This document shows, piece after piece, positions 25,582-32,940 of a stretch of 64,000 bases of DNA; the stretch's first letter is position 1; every line of letters starts with the position of its first letter. Under the pieces are notes generated by a model. The model saw nothing but the letters and a program-made list of their open reading frames with translations, was not told where the DNA came from and searched no databases. A program made the translations under genes and the position numbers. The DNA comes from Streptomyces pacificus (GTDB lineage: Bacteria; Actinomycetota; Actinomycetes; Streptomycetales; Streptomycetaceae): positions 558,001 to 622,000 of the forward strand of contig NZ_BLLG01000001.1 in the NCBI RefSeq assembly GCF_011766325.1. Reading direction: 5' to 3'.

Positions 25582-26825
25582 TGCTGGCCTCCCTCGGAGC
25601 GGACTGCGTCACGCAGTCGCAGCGCGTACTCGTTCCGGCAGCCGATCGCTTCGCGGACGTTCCGGGCGGACAGGCGGTCGACTCCGCCGAGCGCTTCGGC
25701 GAGTTTCCGCACGGCCTTCAGGTCGGCCTCTTCGAGGGGCTTGACGGGGGCCTCCTCGGACGATCCCGAAACCGGGCGCTTCCCTTTACCCCCAAGGGCT
25801 GTACGGGCCTTGGGAGCCCCTCCGCGCGGCCCGCCCTCCGGGACGCCGGTAGCGGTCCCGGACGGGCCACCGTCGCCACCGCCGTAGCCGAAGATGTCGG
25901 CGAGGAGGTGCTCGACAGCGAGCCGCTCCGGGGTCCGCTCGGCCTGGTCGAGGACGTAGGACACATCCGCTTCGGCGTCGAGCCTGTCGGCGATCACGTC
26001 GGCGGTGACGGTGAGCGGCGCGCCCTTGACGTCCCACCACGCCTGGGCCCACGCCTTCTCGGGGGTGATCGTCCCGAACGGGGCGGCGAGGAGGATCTCC
26101 TTCTGCCGGGTGACGACGTCCTTGAACGTCTTCCGGCGGTCCTTCTCTTGGCGGCGGCGGGCCTTCCCCTCCGCGCGCTGCTTCGGGTTCACCACGGCGG
26201 CCGACAGGGTGAGCACCCACTGGCGCACCTCGAAGAACAGCGGGCCACCCATGGTGACTGCGGCGAGACCGAAGCCGACCATCTGCGCCTCAGCGGCGGT
26301 GAGGCCGTGGTCGGTGAGGCTGAGCCCGTACTGGTAGTTGATGTGGGCGGCGAACCCGGCCGCGCCCATGGACAGACCACGAAGCAGCCAGCGGACCCAG
26401 ACGGGCAGCTTCCGCTCGTCGGCGTAGGCCACACCCGCGGCCATGACCCACGCGGCGCCCTCAAGCGCCGGACCAACCGGCAGGAGCATCCACGAGATCG
26501 AAACGAAGTGGATGATCTGCGCCGGGAGGGACGCGGCGGCGGAGAAGGCGACGAGGAGGAGCGTTCCGCGCCTGTACACGTTGCCGGGGGTGAGGGTCTT
26601 CTCGCGCTTCGCAGCGCGGGCCTGCCGGCGCTGGGCGCGGTCACGGCGGGCCTGGGCCTTGTCGGCGCGCTTCTCTTCCTTGTCGGCGCGGCGTTCGGCG
26701 CGGCGCCGGTTGTCGGCGGCTTCCTGGGCCTTGAGGCGCCGCTGCTCGCGGGCGTCCGCGTCGCGTCGCGCCTCGGCGCGGTCTGCGGCGGCGTCGAGGC
26801 GCCGCTGCTCTCGCCAGCTGCTCAC
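25578..26825 (-). CDS. Large membrane protein of the transfer operon (DUF2637/Spd-like)
   Basis: A 415-residue protein. Residues 1-75 are an Arg/Ala/Glu-rich coiled-coil-like region; residues 85-200 hold about four membrane segments (LLLVAFSAAASLPAQIIHFV, then VGPALEGAAWVMAAGVAYA, and others); the cytoplasmic C-terminal half ends in a helix-turn-helix-like section (VDRLSARNVREAIGCRNEYA). DUF2637-type membrane proteins of this layout lie directly upstream of the FtsK-like gene in many AICEs. The stop overlaps the translocase start. Confidence 0.72.
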   Translation of the reverse strand: MSSWREQRRLDAAADRAEARRDADAREQRRLKAQEAADNRRRAERRADKEEKRADKAQARRDRAQRRQARAAKREKTLTPGNVYRRGTLLLVAFSAAASLPAQIIHFVSISWMLLPVGPALEGAAWVMAAGVAYADERKLPVWVRWLLRGLSMGAAGFAAHINYQYGLSLTDHGLTAAEAQMVGFGLAAVTMGGPLFFEVRQWVLTLSAAVVNPKQRAEGKARRRQEKDRRKTFKDVVTRQKEILLAAPFGTITPEKAWAQAWWDVKGAPLTVTADVIADRLDAEADVSYVLDQAERTPERLAVEHLLADIFGYGGGDGGPSGTATGVPEGGPRGGAPKARTALGGKGKRPVSGSSEEAPVKPLEEADLKAVRKLAEALGGVDRLSARNVREAIGCRNEYALRLRDAVRSEGGQQ

Positions 26826-26846
26826 GGTGATCGGTTCCTTTCTGGG

Positions 26847-27029
26847 TTAGGCGGTCTTGACGGGGCGGGTCTTGCGGAGGTGGGGCATGGCGGCGAGGCC
26901 GAGGCCGAAGCCGATGAGGATCGGCTGGGAGGCGGCCCAGTTGAGGGCGGGGGTGATCAGGTCGGTGCCGATGGTCGGGAAGAGCAGCAGCACGGCCAGG
27001 GCGGCGAGGCTCCAGAAGAGCGGCTTCAC
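26847..27029 (-). CDS. Small membrane protein of the transfer operon
   Basis: A 60-residue protein with two hydrophobic segments (LFWSLAALAVLLLFPTIGTD, then PILIGFGLGLAAMP) and a basic end. The GTG start has GAGG upstream. Small two-helix proteins like this occur between spd and tra genes in Streptomyces elements and may assist mating pore formation. Function is inferred from topology and context only. Confidence 0.6.
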   Translation of the reverse strand: MKPLFWSLAALAVLLLFPTIGTDLITPALNWAASQPILIGFGLGLAAMPHLRKTRPVKTA

Positions 27030-27115
27030 GGGTGAACCTCTGGGGTGGTCGGGTCGGGTGTCTGACGCGTTCTCCTCGACCGGGCCCGCGCGGTGTCGGG
27101 CCCGGCGGACAGCGG

Positions 27116-27310
27116 TCAGTCCTGGGGGGTGTGGTCGACGGTGGCGCCGAGGATCCGCATGGCGGTCTGCTGCTGGTAGTCGCCGGAGTGGAGGGTGAGG
27201 TCCCAGGCGGCGTGGTGGCTGCCGTTGGCGAGCTGCTTCCCGGCTTCGTCGATCTCGGCGTTGGTGGGCTGGTAGCCCTTCGGCTCCGGCTTGCGGCTGA
27301 ACAGGCCCAT
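27116..27310 (-). CDS. Small hypothetical protein of the transfer operon
   Basis: A 64-residue polar protein starting MGLFSRKPEPKGYQPTNAEI and containing a helix-rich centre (HHAAWDLTLHSGDYQQQT). It belongs to the run of small minus-strand genes between the GntR/Xis-like genes and the translocase. Similar small proteins are common in Streptomyces conjugative elements, and their roles are mostly undefined. Confidence 0.6.
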   Translation of the reverse strand: MGLFSRKPEPKGYQPTNAEIDEAGKQLANGSHHAAWDLTLHSGDYQQQTAMRILGATVDHTPQD

Positions 27311-27394
27311 GACGGGCTCCTCTCGGATTGGTGGCGCCGGCGGTCTGTCCGGCTCCCCGCCCCGCCCGGACGCGCCGGGCAGGACAGGCAGCCC

Positions 27395-27562
27395 TCAGGC
27401 GGCGGCGGGGGTGCCGTGGCGCTGGTCGTGGTCGGAGATGAGGGCTTCGACGCGGCGCTGCTCGAGCTGGTCGCCGGTGCCGAGTGCGATCTCCAGGCGG
27501 GTCTCGAGGGCGAGCCGGTACTCGTAGACGTCGAGTACGTCGGTGAGCAGGGCGTGCGGCAT
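27395..27562 (-). CDS. Small hypothetical protein of the transfer operon
   Basis: A 55-residue acidic helical protein starting MPHALLTDVLDVYEYRLALE. Both the helix periodicity and the strong G/C bias at third codon positions support coding. The gene lies 24 bases from its upstream neighbour's stop on the same strand. No function can be assigned. Confidence 0.55.
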   Translation of the reverse strand: MPHALLTDVLDVYEYRLALETRLEIALGTGDQLEQRRVEALISDHDQRHGTPAAA

Positions 27563-27586
27563 GACGGTCCTCCTGGGGGGGGTGGG

Positions 27587-27793
27587 TCAGAGCTGGTTCG
27601 GCTCGATGGCGAAGAAGCTGGTGACGGCTCCGGCCATGTCGGGGTGCTGCTGGACGACGTGCTCCTTGATCGCGCTGAACGCGTCGGCGCGGGTCTCGCC
27701 GGGCAGCGGGGTGAAGGTGCCGTGGCTGGTGACCCCGGTCCGGCCGGGGCGGTCGAGGGTGAGGATGTAGTGGTGGCTGCCCTGCTGGGTCAT
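27587..27793 (-). CDS. Small hypothetical protein of the transfer operon
   Basis: A 68-residue protein with a strand-strand-helix-strand pattern: HHYILTLDRPGRTGVTSHGT, then a helix with AFSAIKEHVVQQHPD, and a final VTSFFAIEPNQL. This arrangement fits a small soluble alpha/beta protein. Homologous-looking small genes are usual in Streptomyces conjugative elements. Function is unknown. Confidence 0.6.
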   Translation of the reverse strand: MTQQGSHHYILTLDRPGRTGVTSHGTFTPLPGETRADAFSAIKEHVVQQHPDMAGAVTSFFAIEPNQL

Positions 27794-27939
27794 GGCTGTG
27801 CCTTCCGGTGGTCATGCGGATGGGGTGGCTGGCCGCGTCGGCGGGCGGGTGTGGTCACCGCCGACGCGGCCGCGGGGGTGCCGGCCCGGGGCGCGGGAGA
27901 GGGAGGGGTGAAGCCCCGGACCGGCGGCCTGAAGGGGGG

Positions 27940-28044
27940 CTAGCGGCGCTGGGCCTTCTGCTGGGCGGCGGCCTTGCGGGCAGCCTCGGCGGCCCGGCCG
28001 GCTTCCTTGGCCCGCTCGATACGGCGGGCGACGTCTCCGGTCAC
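27940..28044 (-). CDS. Very small basic helical protein
   Basis: A 34-residue protein (VTGDVARRIERAKEAGRAAE at the start) that is entirely helical and rich in Ala, Arg and Lys. Its GTG overlaps the stop of the next upstream gene by 4 bases (GTGA), the same coupling as elsewhere in this operon, which supports translation. Function unknown. Confidence 0.5.
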   Translation of the reverse strand: MTGDVARRIERAKEAGRAAEAARKAAAQQKAQRR

Positions 28045-28328
28045 GACTGGCCGTCGTTGCCGTCGAGGGCCTGGTCGAGGGTGCGGTACGTGACCGGGCG
28101 CTCGGCGGCACGCTCACGGAGGTAGCGGGCGTCCCAGTCGATGTCGCGGGTCTCGTCGCCCGTGAGGATGCCGTGGAGGATGACGCGCACGACGCGGGCG
28201 CGGTCCTCGACGAGGAGCCGGTACGCGACCTCCGCGTCGCGGCCGGGCGCCGGGGCCGGCACGTCGAGGGTCTCCGCGATCGCGGCGAGGAGGCTGCGGA
28301 CCGGGGCGGGAAGGGCGGCGGCCATCAC
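28041..28328 (-). CDS. Hypothetical protein of the transfer operon
   Basis: A 95-residue mostly helical acidic protein with VRSLLAAIAETLDVPAPAPG at the start and VEDRARVVRVILHGILTGDE in the middle. Its ATG overlaps the Xis-like stop by 4 bases. Proteins of this type follow the small HTH gene in many Streptomyces AICEs. Role unknown. Confidence 0.6.
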   Translation of the reverse strand: MMAAALPAPVRSLLAAIAETLDVPAPAPGRDAEVAYRLLVEDRARVVRVILHGILTGDETRDIDWDARYLRERAAERPVTYRTLDQALDGNDGQS

Positions 28329-28543
28329 GCGGCCTGCTTCGGTACGGCGCGCTCGGCGAGGAACTGGTCGACGGAGGCAATGGCCACTCGGAAGCGAGAG
28401 CGGTCACCGGTGCCGATATCGATGGCGTCGAGGTGGCCGGCGCGGATGAGTTCGCGGACGTAGTTGGAGGTGGCGCCAATGCGGGCGCCGGCCTCTCCGG
28501 TGGTCAGGTAGCCGCTCACGGGGGCGGCGGAAGAAGGCGTCAC
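28325..28543 (-). CDS. Xis-like helix-turn-helix protein, first gene of the transfer operon
   Basis: A 72-residue protein with an excisionase-type winged helix-turn-helix: YLTTGEAGARIGATSNYVRE, then LIRAGHLDAIDIGTGDRSRF, and a C-terminal helix. GTG start with GGGGAG upstream. Such proteins control excision or transfer gene expression in AICEs. It heads the minus-strand transfer operon and lies just downstream of the tandem operators at 28593-28630. In AICEs xis is often next to int; here the integrase is over 21 kb away, so a regulatory role is equally likely. Confidence 0.68.
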   Translation of the reverse strand: MTPSSAAPVSGYLTTGEAGARIGATSNYVRELIRAGHLDAIDIGTGDRSRFRVAIASVDQFLAERAVPKQAA

Positions 28544-28592
28544 TGGGTGCTCCCCTGCGGTCGACTGGGGCTGACACCTAGAGCCTGGCAGA

Positions 28593-28630
28593 TTGCACGG
28601 GTGCAATCAATGCGCACTGGTGCACTCAAT
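28593..28630 (-). promoter_or_regulatory. Tandem palindromic operators in front of the transfer operon
   Basis: Two 19-base direct repeats abut each other: TTGCACGGGTGCAATCAAT (28593-28611) and GCGCACTGGTGCACTCAAT (28612-28630). Each contains a GCAC-NN-GTGC inverted repeat. They lie about 50 bases upstream of the operon's first start codon, with a TTGATT -35-like element inside on the minus strand. Likely sites for the adjacent GntR/KorSA-like repressor. Confidence 0.65.
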
Positions 28631-28650
28631 GGGATTCCGGCCAACAAGAA

Positions 28651-28676
28651 AGCCCCCGCCGACAACGGCGGGGGCT
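28651..28676 (-). terminator. Rho-independent terminator of the GntR gene
   Basis: AGCCCCCGCCG and CGGCGGGGGCT form an 11-bp perfect stem with a 4-base loop; on the minus strand it is followed by TTTCTTG. It sits 12 bases after the GntR stop and separates that gene from the transfer promoter. Confidence 0.85.
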
Positions 28677-28688
28677 CAAGACGGCAGG

Positions 28689-29444
28689 TCAGGAAGAGAA
28701 GTCGTACCTCAGCAAGTACCGAGACGCGTCCAGAATCATTCGGTTGACCTCCACTACCCGGTCGGCCGAGTCGTATGCGTAGCGCACCAGCTCCACAACC
28801 GGCGTCGATGGCGGCAGCCGCAGGTCCTCGACCTCGCGAGCCGAAGGCATCCGACAGCGGAGGTCCTCACGGAACCGGGCCGGCTTATGCCCGACCTCGG
28901 CCAGCCGGGCGAATACGCCGCCATCCCCGGTGTCGTGCTGCATGATCCGTGTACCGCGGGCCAGGTCATCGGAGATGAAGGATGTCGCCCGGAGCACGGG
29001 TACGCCATCGACGAGGTAGCGGCGGTCTCGGCGGCATACAAGCTCACCCTGCTCAATACCCAGCGCGGCCGCTACGTCGGGCTCGGCGCGCAGCTGCTCG
29101 ACTCGAACCCCGTCGGCAATCAAGGTTCGGTCTTCGATGTCTACGTCCCAGATCGACTTGCCCTCGCCCCACTGATCCGCCAGCACGCGCTTCAGTGCGT
29201 TCCGAACGATTGGCCGCCACTGCCTGACGGTGACGCCGGAGCCGACCCGGGACTCAGTGATGCCTTCCTCGCGCAGGACTGCCAGTGCCTGCCGAATCGT
29301 CCCGGGCGACCGGCTGTACTGCTCGACCAGCTTCCGCTCGGGGGGCAACTTGCTTCCCGGAGGGAACTCTCCTTCGCCGATGCGCCTACGCAGGTCATCG
29401 GCGACCTCCATATACTTCAGCGGCTCGCCGGGCTTACGCGGCAC
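28689..29444 (-). CDS. GntR-family (KorSA-like) transcriptional repressor
   Basis: A 251-residue protein. The N-terminal winged helix-turn-helix is typical GntR (KYMEVADDLRRRIGEGEFPP, then PPERKLVEQYSRSPGTIRQA). The C-terminal domain is the UTRA effector-binding type found in HutC-subfamily regulators. KorSA of pSAM2 belongs to this group and represses transfer and replication genes. The GTG start has GGAGGAGG upstream. It sits between its own promoter region and the transfer operon, with palindromic sites on both sides (28593-28630 and 29560-29575). Confidence 0.85.
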   Translation of the reverse strand: MPRKPGEPLKYMEVADDLRRRIGEGEFPPGSKLPPERKLVEQYSRSPGTIRQALAVLREEGITESRVGSGVTVRQWRPIVRNALKRVLADQWGEGKSIWDVDIEDRTLIADGVRVEQLRAEPDVAAALGIEQGELVCRRDRRYLVDGVPVLRATSFISDDLARGTRIMQHDTGDGGVFARLAEVGHKPARFREDLRCRMPSAREVEDLRLPPSTPVVELVRYAYDSADRVVEVNRMILDASRYLLRYDFSS

Positions 29445-29806
29445 GTGACCTCCTCCATGACGAATCCATCCAGAGCAACGCTACCCGCTGTAGTGCAGTG
29501 GCCGGGAGTCCAGTCCTTCGAGGTTCGCCGGACGGCTAGCCATGGATTGCTCTAGAGCGCTACTGTCCTCAGTAGTCGACGCGTCACAGCAAGCGATCGA
29601 CGGTCAATCGGCATGCAGCCCGAGAGGAGAATTGATGCCCGCTCACGAACGAAGGATTGCCCACCAAGCCGCGCGGCGGAATGGGCTTCTTCGCGCGTAG
29701 CCAGTCACGCGAACGGCCGGACGGTTCGCACCCGTCCGGCCGGTTCGAACGGCGAGTTCGCACCTCGCCGATCTTCACCCACTCCTAGCAGAGAGAAGGT
29801 CTGCCC
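29445..29806. promoter_or_regulatory. Regulatory gap between the GntR gene and a plus-strand gene
   Basis: About 360 bases without a convincing gene. It holds the GntR promoter region, a CTACTG-TCCT-CAGTAG inverted repeat (29560-29575), and the leader of the plus-strand gene at 29807. Short open frames on both strands lack ribosome sites and have poor codon bias. Confidence 0.5.
29560..29575. promoter_or_regulatory. Inverted repeat, possible GntR autoregulatory operator
   Basis: CTACTG and CAGTAG are perfect 6-base arms around a TCCT spacer, about 115 bases upstream of the GntR start. GntR-family regulators often bind such sites near their own promoter. The arms differ from the TGCAC repeats at 28593-28630, so a different protein could bind here. 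Confidence 0.4.
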
Positions 29807-30103
29807 ATGAGTTTACCTGCTGCGCCCTTGCTTGACTTCAGTTCGTGGGGCTTTCTCGCCACCCCGCTGGATGAGCTGCTGGACAAGCTGGACGCCCGGA
29901 TCGTGGAGATTCCGTCGGACGACCCGAACTTCCTCGGCGGCATGCTGCGACGCGACTGGGGCCTCCTCATCGCCCTTCCGGCCGGCATGAACGAGCTTGA
30001 GCGAGACCTCGCAGCGCGCGGCCTGCTGGCCAAGTGGTACGGCGTCGAGGTCGACGACTGGCCAGCGGAGATGGCGTTCATTGAGTTGGAGAACGCCGCC
30101 TGA
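29807..30103 (+). CDS. Hypothetical plus-strand protein
   Basis: A 98-residue acidic protein with a mixed alpha/beta pattern (DFSSWGFLATPLDELLDKLD, later RDWGLLIALPAGMNELERDL). AGAGAAGG lies 7 bases before the ATG. A GC-rich hairpin follows the stop. Single small genes beside the korSA-type regulator are common in Streptomyces elements. The protein might be an expressed lysogen function; nothing more specific can be said. Confidence 0.65.
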   Translation: MSLPAAPLLDFSSWGFLATPLDELLDKLDARIVEIPSDDPNFLGGMLRRDWGLLIALPAGMNELERDLAARGLLAKWYGVEVDDWPAEMAFIELENAA

Positions 30104-30123
30104 CCCCGGACGCACGAGAGCCG

Positions 30124-30148
30124 CCCCGCCCGGATGTCCGGTGCGGGG
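30124..30148 (+). terminator. Terminator after the 29807 gene
   Basis: CCCCGCCCGGA and TCCGGTGCGGGG pair through a stem of about 11 bp with one bulge and a 2-base loop. It starts 20 bases after the stop codon. No T run is present, as is usual in Streptomyces. Confidence 0.55.
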
Positions 30149-30359
30149 CGCTGCGGCGGCATCGGGGTGGGGGCGGAGTAATGCGACCGAGGCTCACTCG
30201 TGTGACGAGATTGACGCTGTGACCTGCGCTTCCATCCGCAGGCTTGCGGGTATCCACTGTGTGGGCTTCACTCGGTCGGATGCTGTATCCGCGGGGCGCC
30301 CAGCTGGATGTCAGCGGATGCTGCTTGACTGGCGGCCAGCGACGAATTGGGGGTTCGTG

Positions 30360-30590
30360 ATGACGACGGTGATTCACAAGACACCGGAGCAGCTACGGGA
30401 GCAGCGGGCCAGACTGCTGGCCGAGGTCGGCATGTCCTACGAGCAGCTGCGTGACCGGGCCGAAGTGTACAGCTTGTCGATGGATGAGCTGGACGTGTGG
30501 CACACAATCGAGGGCATCGACTACCTTCTCGCCGGTGACTGCCGAGGGGATGTCGAGGCTCGACGAGCTGGCGACCACGTTCGCCGATGA
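30360..30590 (+). CDS. Small acidic helical protein, first gene of a two-gene unit
   Basis: A 76-residue protein with TTVIHKTPEQLREQRARLLA followed by a short helix-turn-helix-like section (MSYEQLRDRAEVYSLSMDEL) and LDVWHTIEGIDYLLAGD. This type is frequent in Streptomyces genomes upstream of a gene like the next one. The last 41 bases overlap the next gene. The layout (small HTH-like protein, overlapping larger partner) resembles antitoxin-toxin pairs, but this is only a structural analogy. Confidence 0.6.
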   Translation: MTTVIHKTPEQLREQRARLLAEVGMSYEQLRDRAEVYSLSMDELDVWHTIEGIDYLLAGDCRGDVEARRAGDHVRR

Positions 30591-31275
30591 TCTGACTGCA
30601 CTGACGCGGGGTGTCCTAGGCGAGGGCACCCCGCCTTTTGCTGCCTTGAACATGGGCCACCGCGTGAGGGTTTCGCCGATGACGGCGGACGAGAAGGAAC
30701 AGCGCATCCCGGTCTCTGTGAACGGCGAGCCAGTGTTGAGCCTGACAGCCCGCTACTACTGCTGCTGGGACGGCAGCAGCACCTTTCTGGCGACGGACCA
30801 GACGGACGTTCACGTGTACTACGCGGGCATATCCGATCCACTGATCCGCTTCGAGTACGTCCGGAACAGCAAGGAACCTCCAGGCGCGCACATCCAGGTG
30901 CACGCGCACCGAGACGAGATGGCCTACCTGCTGAGGCTGGCCGACACCGGCAGGCCGCGGGAGGGGTTTCGGCGGCGGAAGCTGCCGCGCTTGTCGGAGA
31001 TGCACCTGCCTGTGGGTGGTCACCGAATGCGGCCGGCGCTCGAGGACGTGCTGCTTTTCCTGAAGCGGGAGTTCGCCATCGACACGACGGCGACGTGGCG
31101 AACGGTGATCGGCGAGCATCTGAGGAACTGGCGGGAGATCCAGTTGATGTCGGCGGTCCGCGATGCGCCTGACGCTGCGGTGGAAGTGTTGCGCACGTTG
31201 GGGTACACGGTGCACCCGCCGACTGTGGTCGGGCCGCGGGTGTCGCCTGAGAAGGTCAAGCTGTACTGGCCGTAA
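30550..31275 (+). CDS. Hypothetical partner of the small HTH-like protein
   Basis: A 241-residue protein. The first 120 residues look beta-rich (ARYYCCWDGSSTFLATDQTD), the later part is helical (FLKREFAIDTTATWRTVIGE) with a C-terminal GYTVHPPTVV. It is not a recognised nuclease or kinase. ATG at 30550 is chosen; a GTG at 30535 is possible. It overlaps the small gene in front and ends before a strong bidirectional terminator, so the two form one compact plus-strand unit within a minus-strand region. Confidence 0.6.
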   Translation: MSRLDELATTFADDLTALTRGVLGEGTPPFAALNMGHRVRVSPMTADEKEQRIPVSVNGEPVLSLTARYYCCWDGSSTFLATDQTDVHVYYAGISDPLIRFEYVRNSKEPPGAHIQVHAHRDEMAYLLRLADTGRPREGFRRRKLPRLSEMHLPVGGHRMRPALEDVLLFLKREFAIDTTATWRTVIGEHLRNWREIQLMSAVRDAPDAAVEVLRTLGYTVHPPTVVGPRVSPEKVKLYWP

Positions 31276-31284
31276 AGCGAGAGG

Positions 31285-31308
31285 GCCCCGACCCGGTCGG
31301 GTCGGGGC
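31285..31308. terminator. Bidirectional terminator between convergent genes
   Basis: GCCCCGACCCG and CGGGTCGGGGC form an 11-bp perfect stem with a 2-base loop, between the plus-strand gene ending at 31275 and the minus-strand gene ending at 31316. Confidence 0.75.
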
Positions 31309-31315
31309 GGCTTCG

Positions 31316-31978
31316 TCACGCGGCGGCTCTCCTGATCGCGTCGTCGTTGAGTTCGGCGTCGGTGAAGACCGCCTCGCAGGCCTCGTTGGTGCACCGGTTG
31401 TACAGGTCGTGGTCTGTCCGCTGAAGCAGGAGTTCTTCGCAGCGAGGACAGGGCCGGCTGAGCGCCTTGGTGGTGATCCCGGTGCGGGTGGCACTTCTGA
31501 TGGCGCAGGCCATGTCGAAGAGTTCGCGGTGGAGGTCGGTCACCCACTGGCGGGTGCTGGCCCACCCGAGGTGCCGGATGAGCCACGTCGCGAGGTCGAC
31601 TTCCGTCCACCGGGCGGGGCCGTCGAGCCTGCGCTCCTCGCAGACGAGTTTGGTCCAGCTTCCGAGGGTGTCGATGATGGGCCGCTGGCCGTGCTGGTCG
31701 CCGTGCGGGTCGCGGACGGTCGCGGATGCGGCGGGCCCGATCAGGTTGAGGACGTCCTCGCGGCACGGCAGGGGTGCGGTGCGGGTGCCGCCGCGGCCGC
31801 CGGTGTCGCCGGTGCGTTCGCGCTGCATGCTGCCGTCGCGGAGGACGACCATGGCGGCGGGGATCTGCTGGAGCCAGTGCCGCATCTGGCCCAAGCACGG
31901 GGAGCAGGCGAGCATGCCGGCCTGCTCCTCCCATTCGCGGAGGGTTCGGCTACAGCGCTCGGTGATGCAGACGGTCAC
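31316..31978 (-). CDS. Zinc-finger protein of unknown function
   Basis: A 220-residue protein with an N-terminal cysteine region (MLACSPCLGQMRHWLQQIPA), a helical middle (VDLATWLIRHLGWASTRQWV) and a C-terminal CPRCEELL...CTNEACEAVF zinc ribbon. This layout is common in actinophage early genes and suggests nucleic acid binding. The GTG start overlaps the preceding stop by 4 bases. Confidence 0.7.
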   Translation of the reverse strand: MTVCITERCSRTLREWEEQAGMLACSPCLGQMRHWLQQIPAAMVVLRDGSMQRERTGDTGGRGGTRTAPLPCREDVLNLIGPAASATVRDPHGDQHGQRPIIDTLGSWTKLVCEERRLDGPARWTEVDLATWLIRHLGWASTRQWVTDLHRELFDMACAIRSATRTGITTKALSRPCPRCEELLLQRTDHDLYNRCTNEACEAVFTDAELNDDAIRRAAA

Positions 31979-32940
31979 GGGCGTTCTCCGTTCGGGTGGT
32001 GCGGCGCGGGTTCCGTGGGCCCTTCGTGGGCGGCCTCGCCGGGGCAGATGAAAGGCCACGGCGGGGACAGCGCGGAGGCGATGCAGGCGGGGCAGTACTC
32101 CGCGTTCGCCCTGCCGCCGACGTGGACCGGCGGGCGGGTGGCCGGCTGCTCCTGCGGGTCAAGGGCGGCGCGGATCTTGCGGGCGAGCGCGGGCCCGGTC
32201 CAGCCTGAGCGCTCGATCTCGGCGGCGTACTTCCGCACCCGCTCGAGCTTGTCGCCGCGCGCCTTGCTCTCGACGCGGAGGTCGGCGCTGACGCCCTTCT
32301 GCATGGCGAGCGCGTTTCGCGTCTCGGACAGCTGCTCTTCCAGCGCGCGCACCTTGGCCTGGTGGCGTTCGTCGGAGCAGACGAGCGGGATCCCGGCGAG
32401 GGCTTCGGCGATGGCGGGCACCCGCAGGACGGCGTCGGCGAGGGCCCGGCATTCGGCCTGGTCTTGGTCGCTCCGGTACCAGCCGCGTCCATCGGACGCC
32501 GGGCCGTTCCTGTGCAGCCCGACTGCCTCGGTGATCTGGTCGCGGACGTCGGCCGGGGGCGGGGTGGTGCGCTCTTGGTGCGCCAGGTCGGCGAGCTGGA
32601 GGCGTTGCTGGGCGCGCGCCAGGGCACGGTCGCGGACGTCGAGCAGGGCGGTGGCGGTGACTTCGGCGAGGTGCTGGCGCCGGTCAGGGTCGGCGACTGC
32701 GGGGAGCATTGCGTGGTTGGCGGCCTCGACGTACAGGCGCCGCAGCTCCTCCGCCGACCCGACGCGGACATCGGCCGGGGCGGCTTCCGGGTGGTGGCGC
32801 TGCACGTGCTTGGCCCAGTGGGTGGGCGGTACGGGCCCCGCGTCGGGCGGGCAGTGCGGGCAGCGGACCGGGTAGCCGATCGACGCGGTGAGGACCACGT
32901 TGCTCAGGCACCAGTCGTCGGCGGGTGTGGGTTCAGGCAT
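31975..32940 (-). CDS. Hypothetical protein with terminal zinc clusters and coiled coil
   Basis: A 321-residue protein. Residues 25-50 hold a C-x2-C...H...H cluster (VRCPHCPPD, then HWAKHVQRHHPE), followed by helical segments. A coiled-coil region lies at about residues 200-240 (LEEQLSETRNALAMQKGVSA), and a second Cys pair near residue 285 (YCPACIASAL). The start ATG overlaps the next gene by 8 bases. Probably a nucleic acid-associated early phage protein; the exact role is unknown. Confidence 0.65.
   Translation of the reverse strand: MPEPTPADDWCLSNVVLTASIGYPVRCPHCPPDAGPVPPTHWAKHVQRHHPEAAPADVRVGSAEELRRLYVEAANHAMLPAVADPDRRQHLAEVTATALLDVRDRALARAQQRLQLADLAHQERTTPPPADVRDQITEAVGLHRNGPASDGRGWYRSDQDQAECRALADAVLRVPAIAEALAGIPLVCSDERHQAKVRALEEQLSETRNALAMQKGVSADLRVESKARGDKLERVRKYAAEIERSGWTGPALARKIRAALDPQEQPATRPPVHVGGRANAEYCPACIASALSPPWPFICPGEAAHEGPTEPAPHHPNGERP

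Noticed and set aside
28325..28543. Possibility that this Xis-like gene is the excisionase of the element
   Set aside because: It is over 21 kb from the integrase and heads the transfer operon. The protein at 48306-48614 is closer to the integrase and has the same fold, so it is the better candidate.
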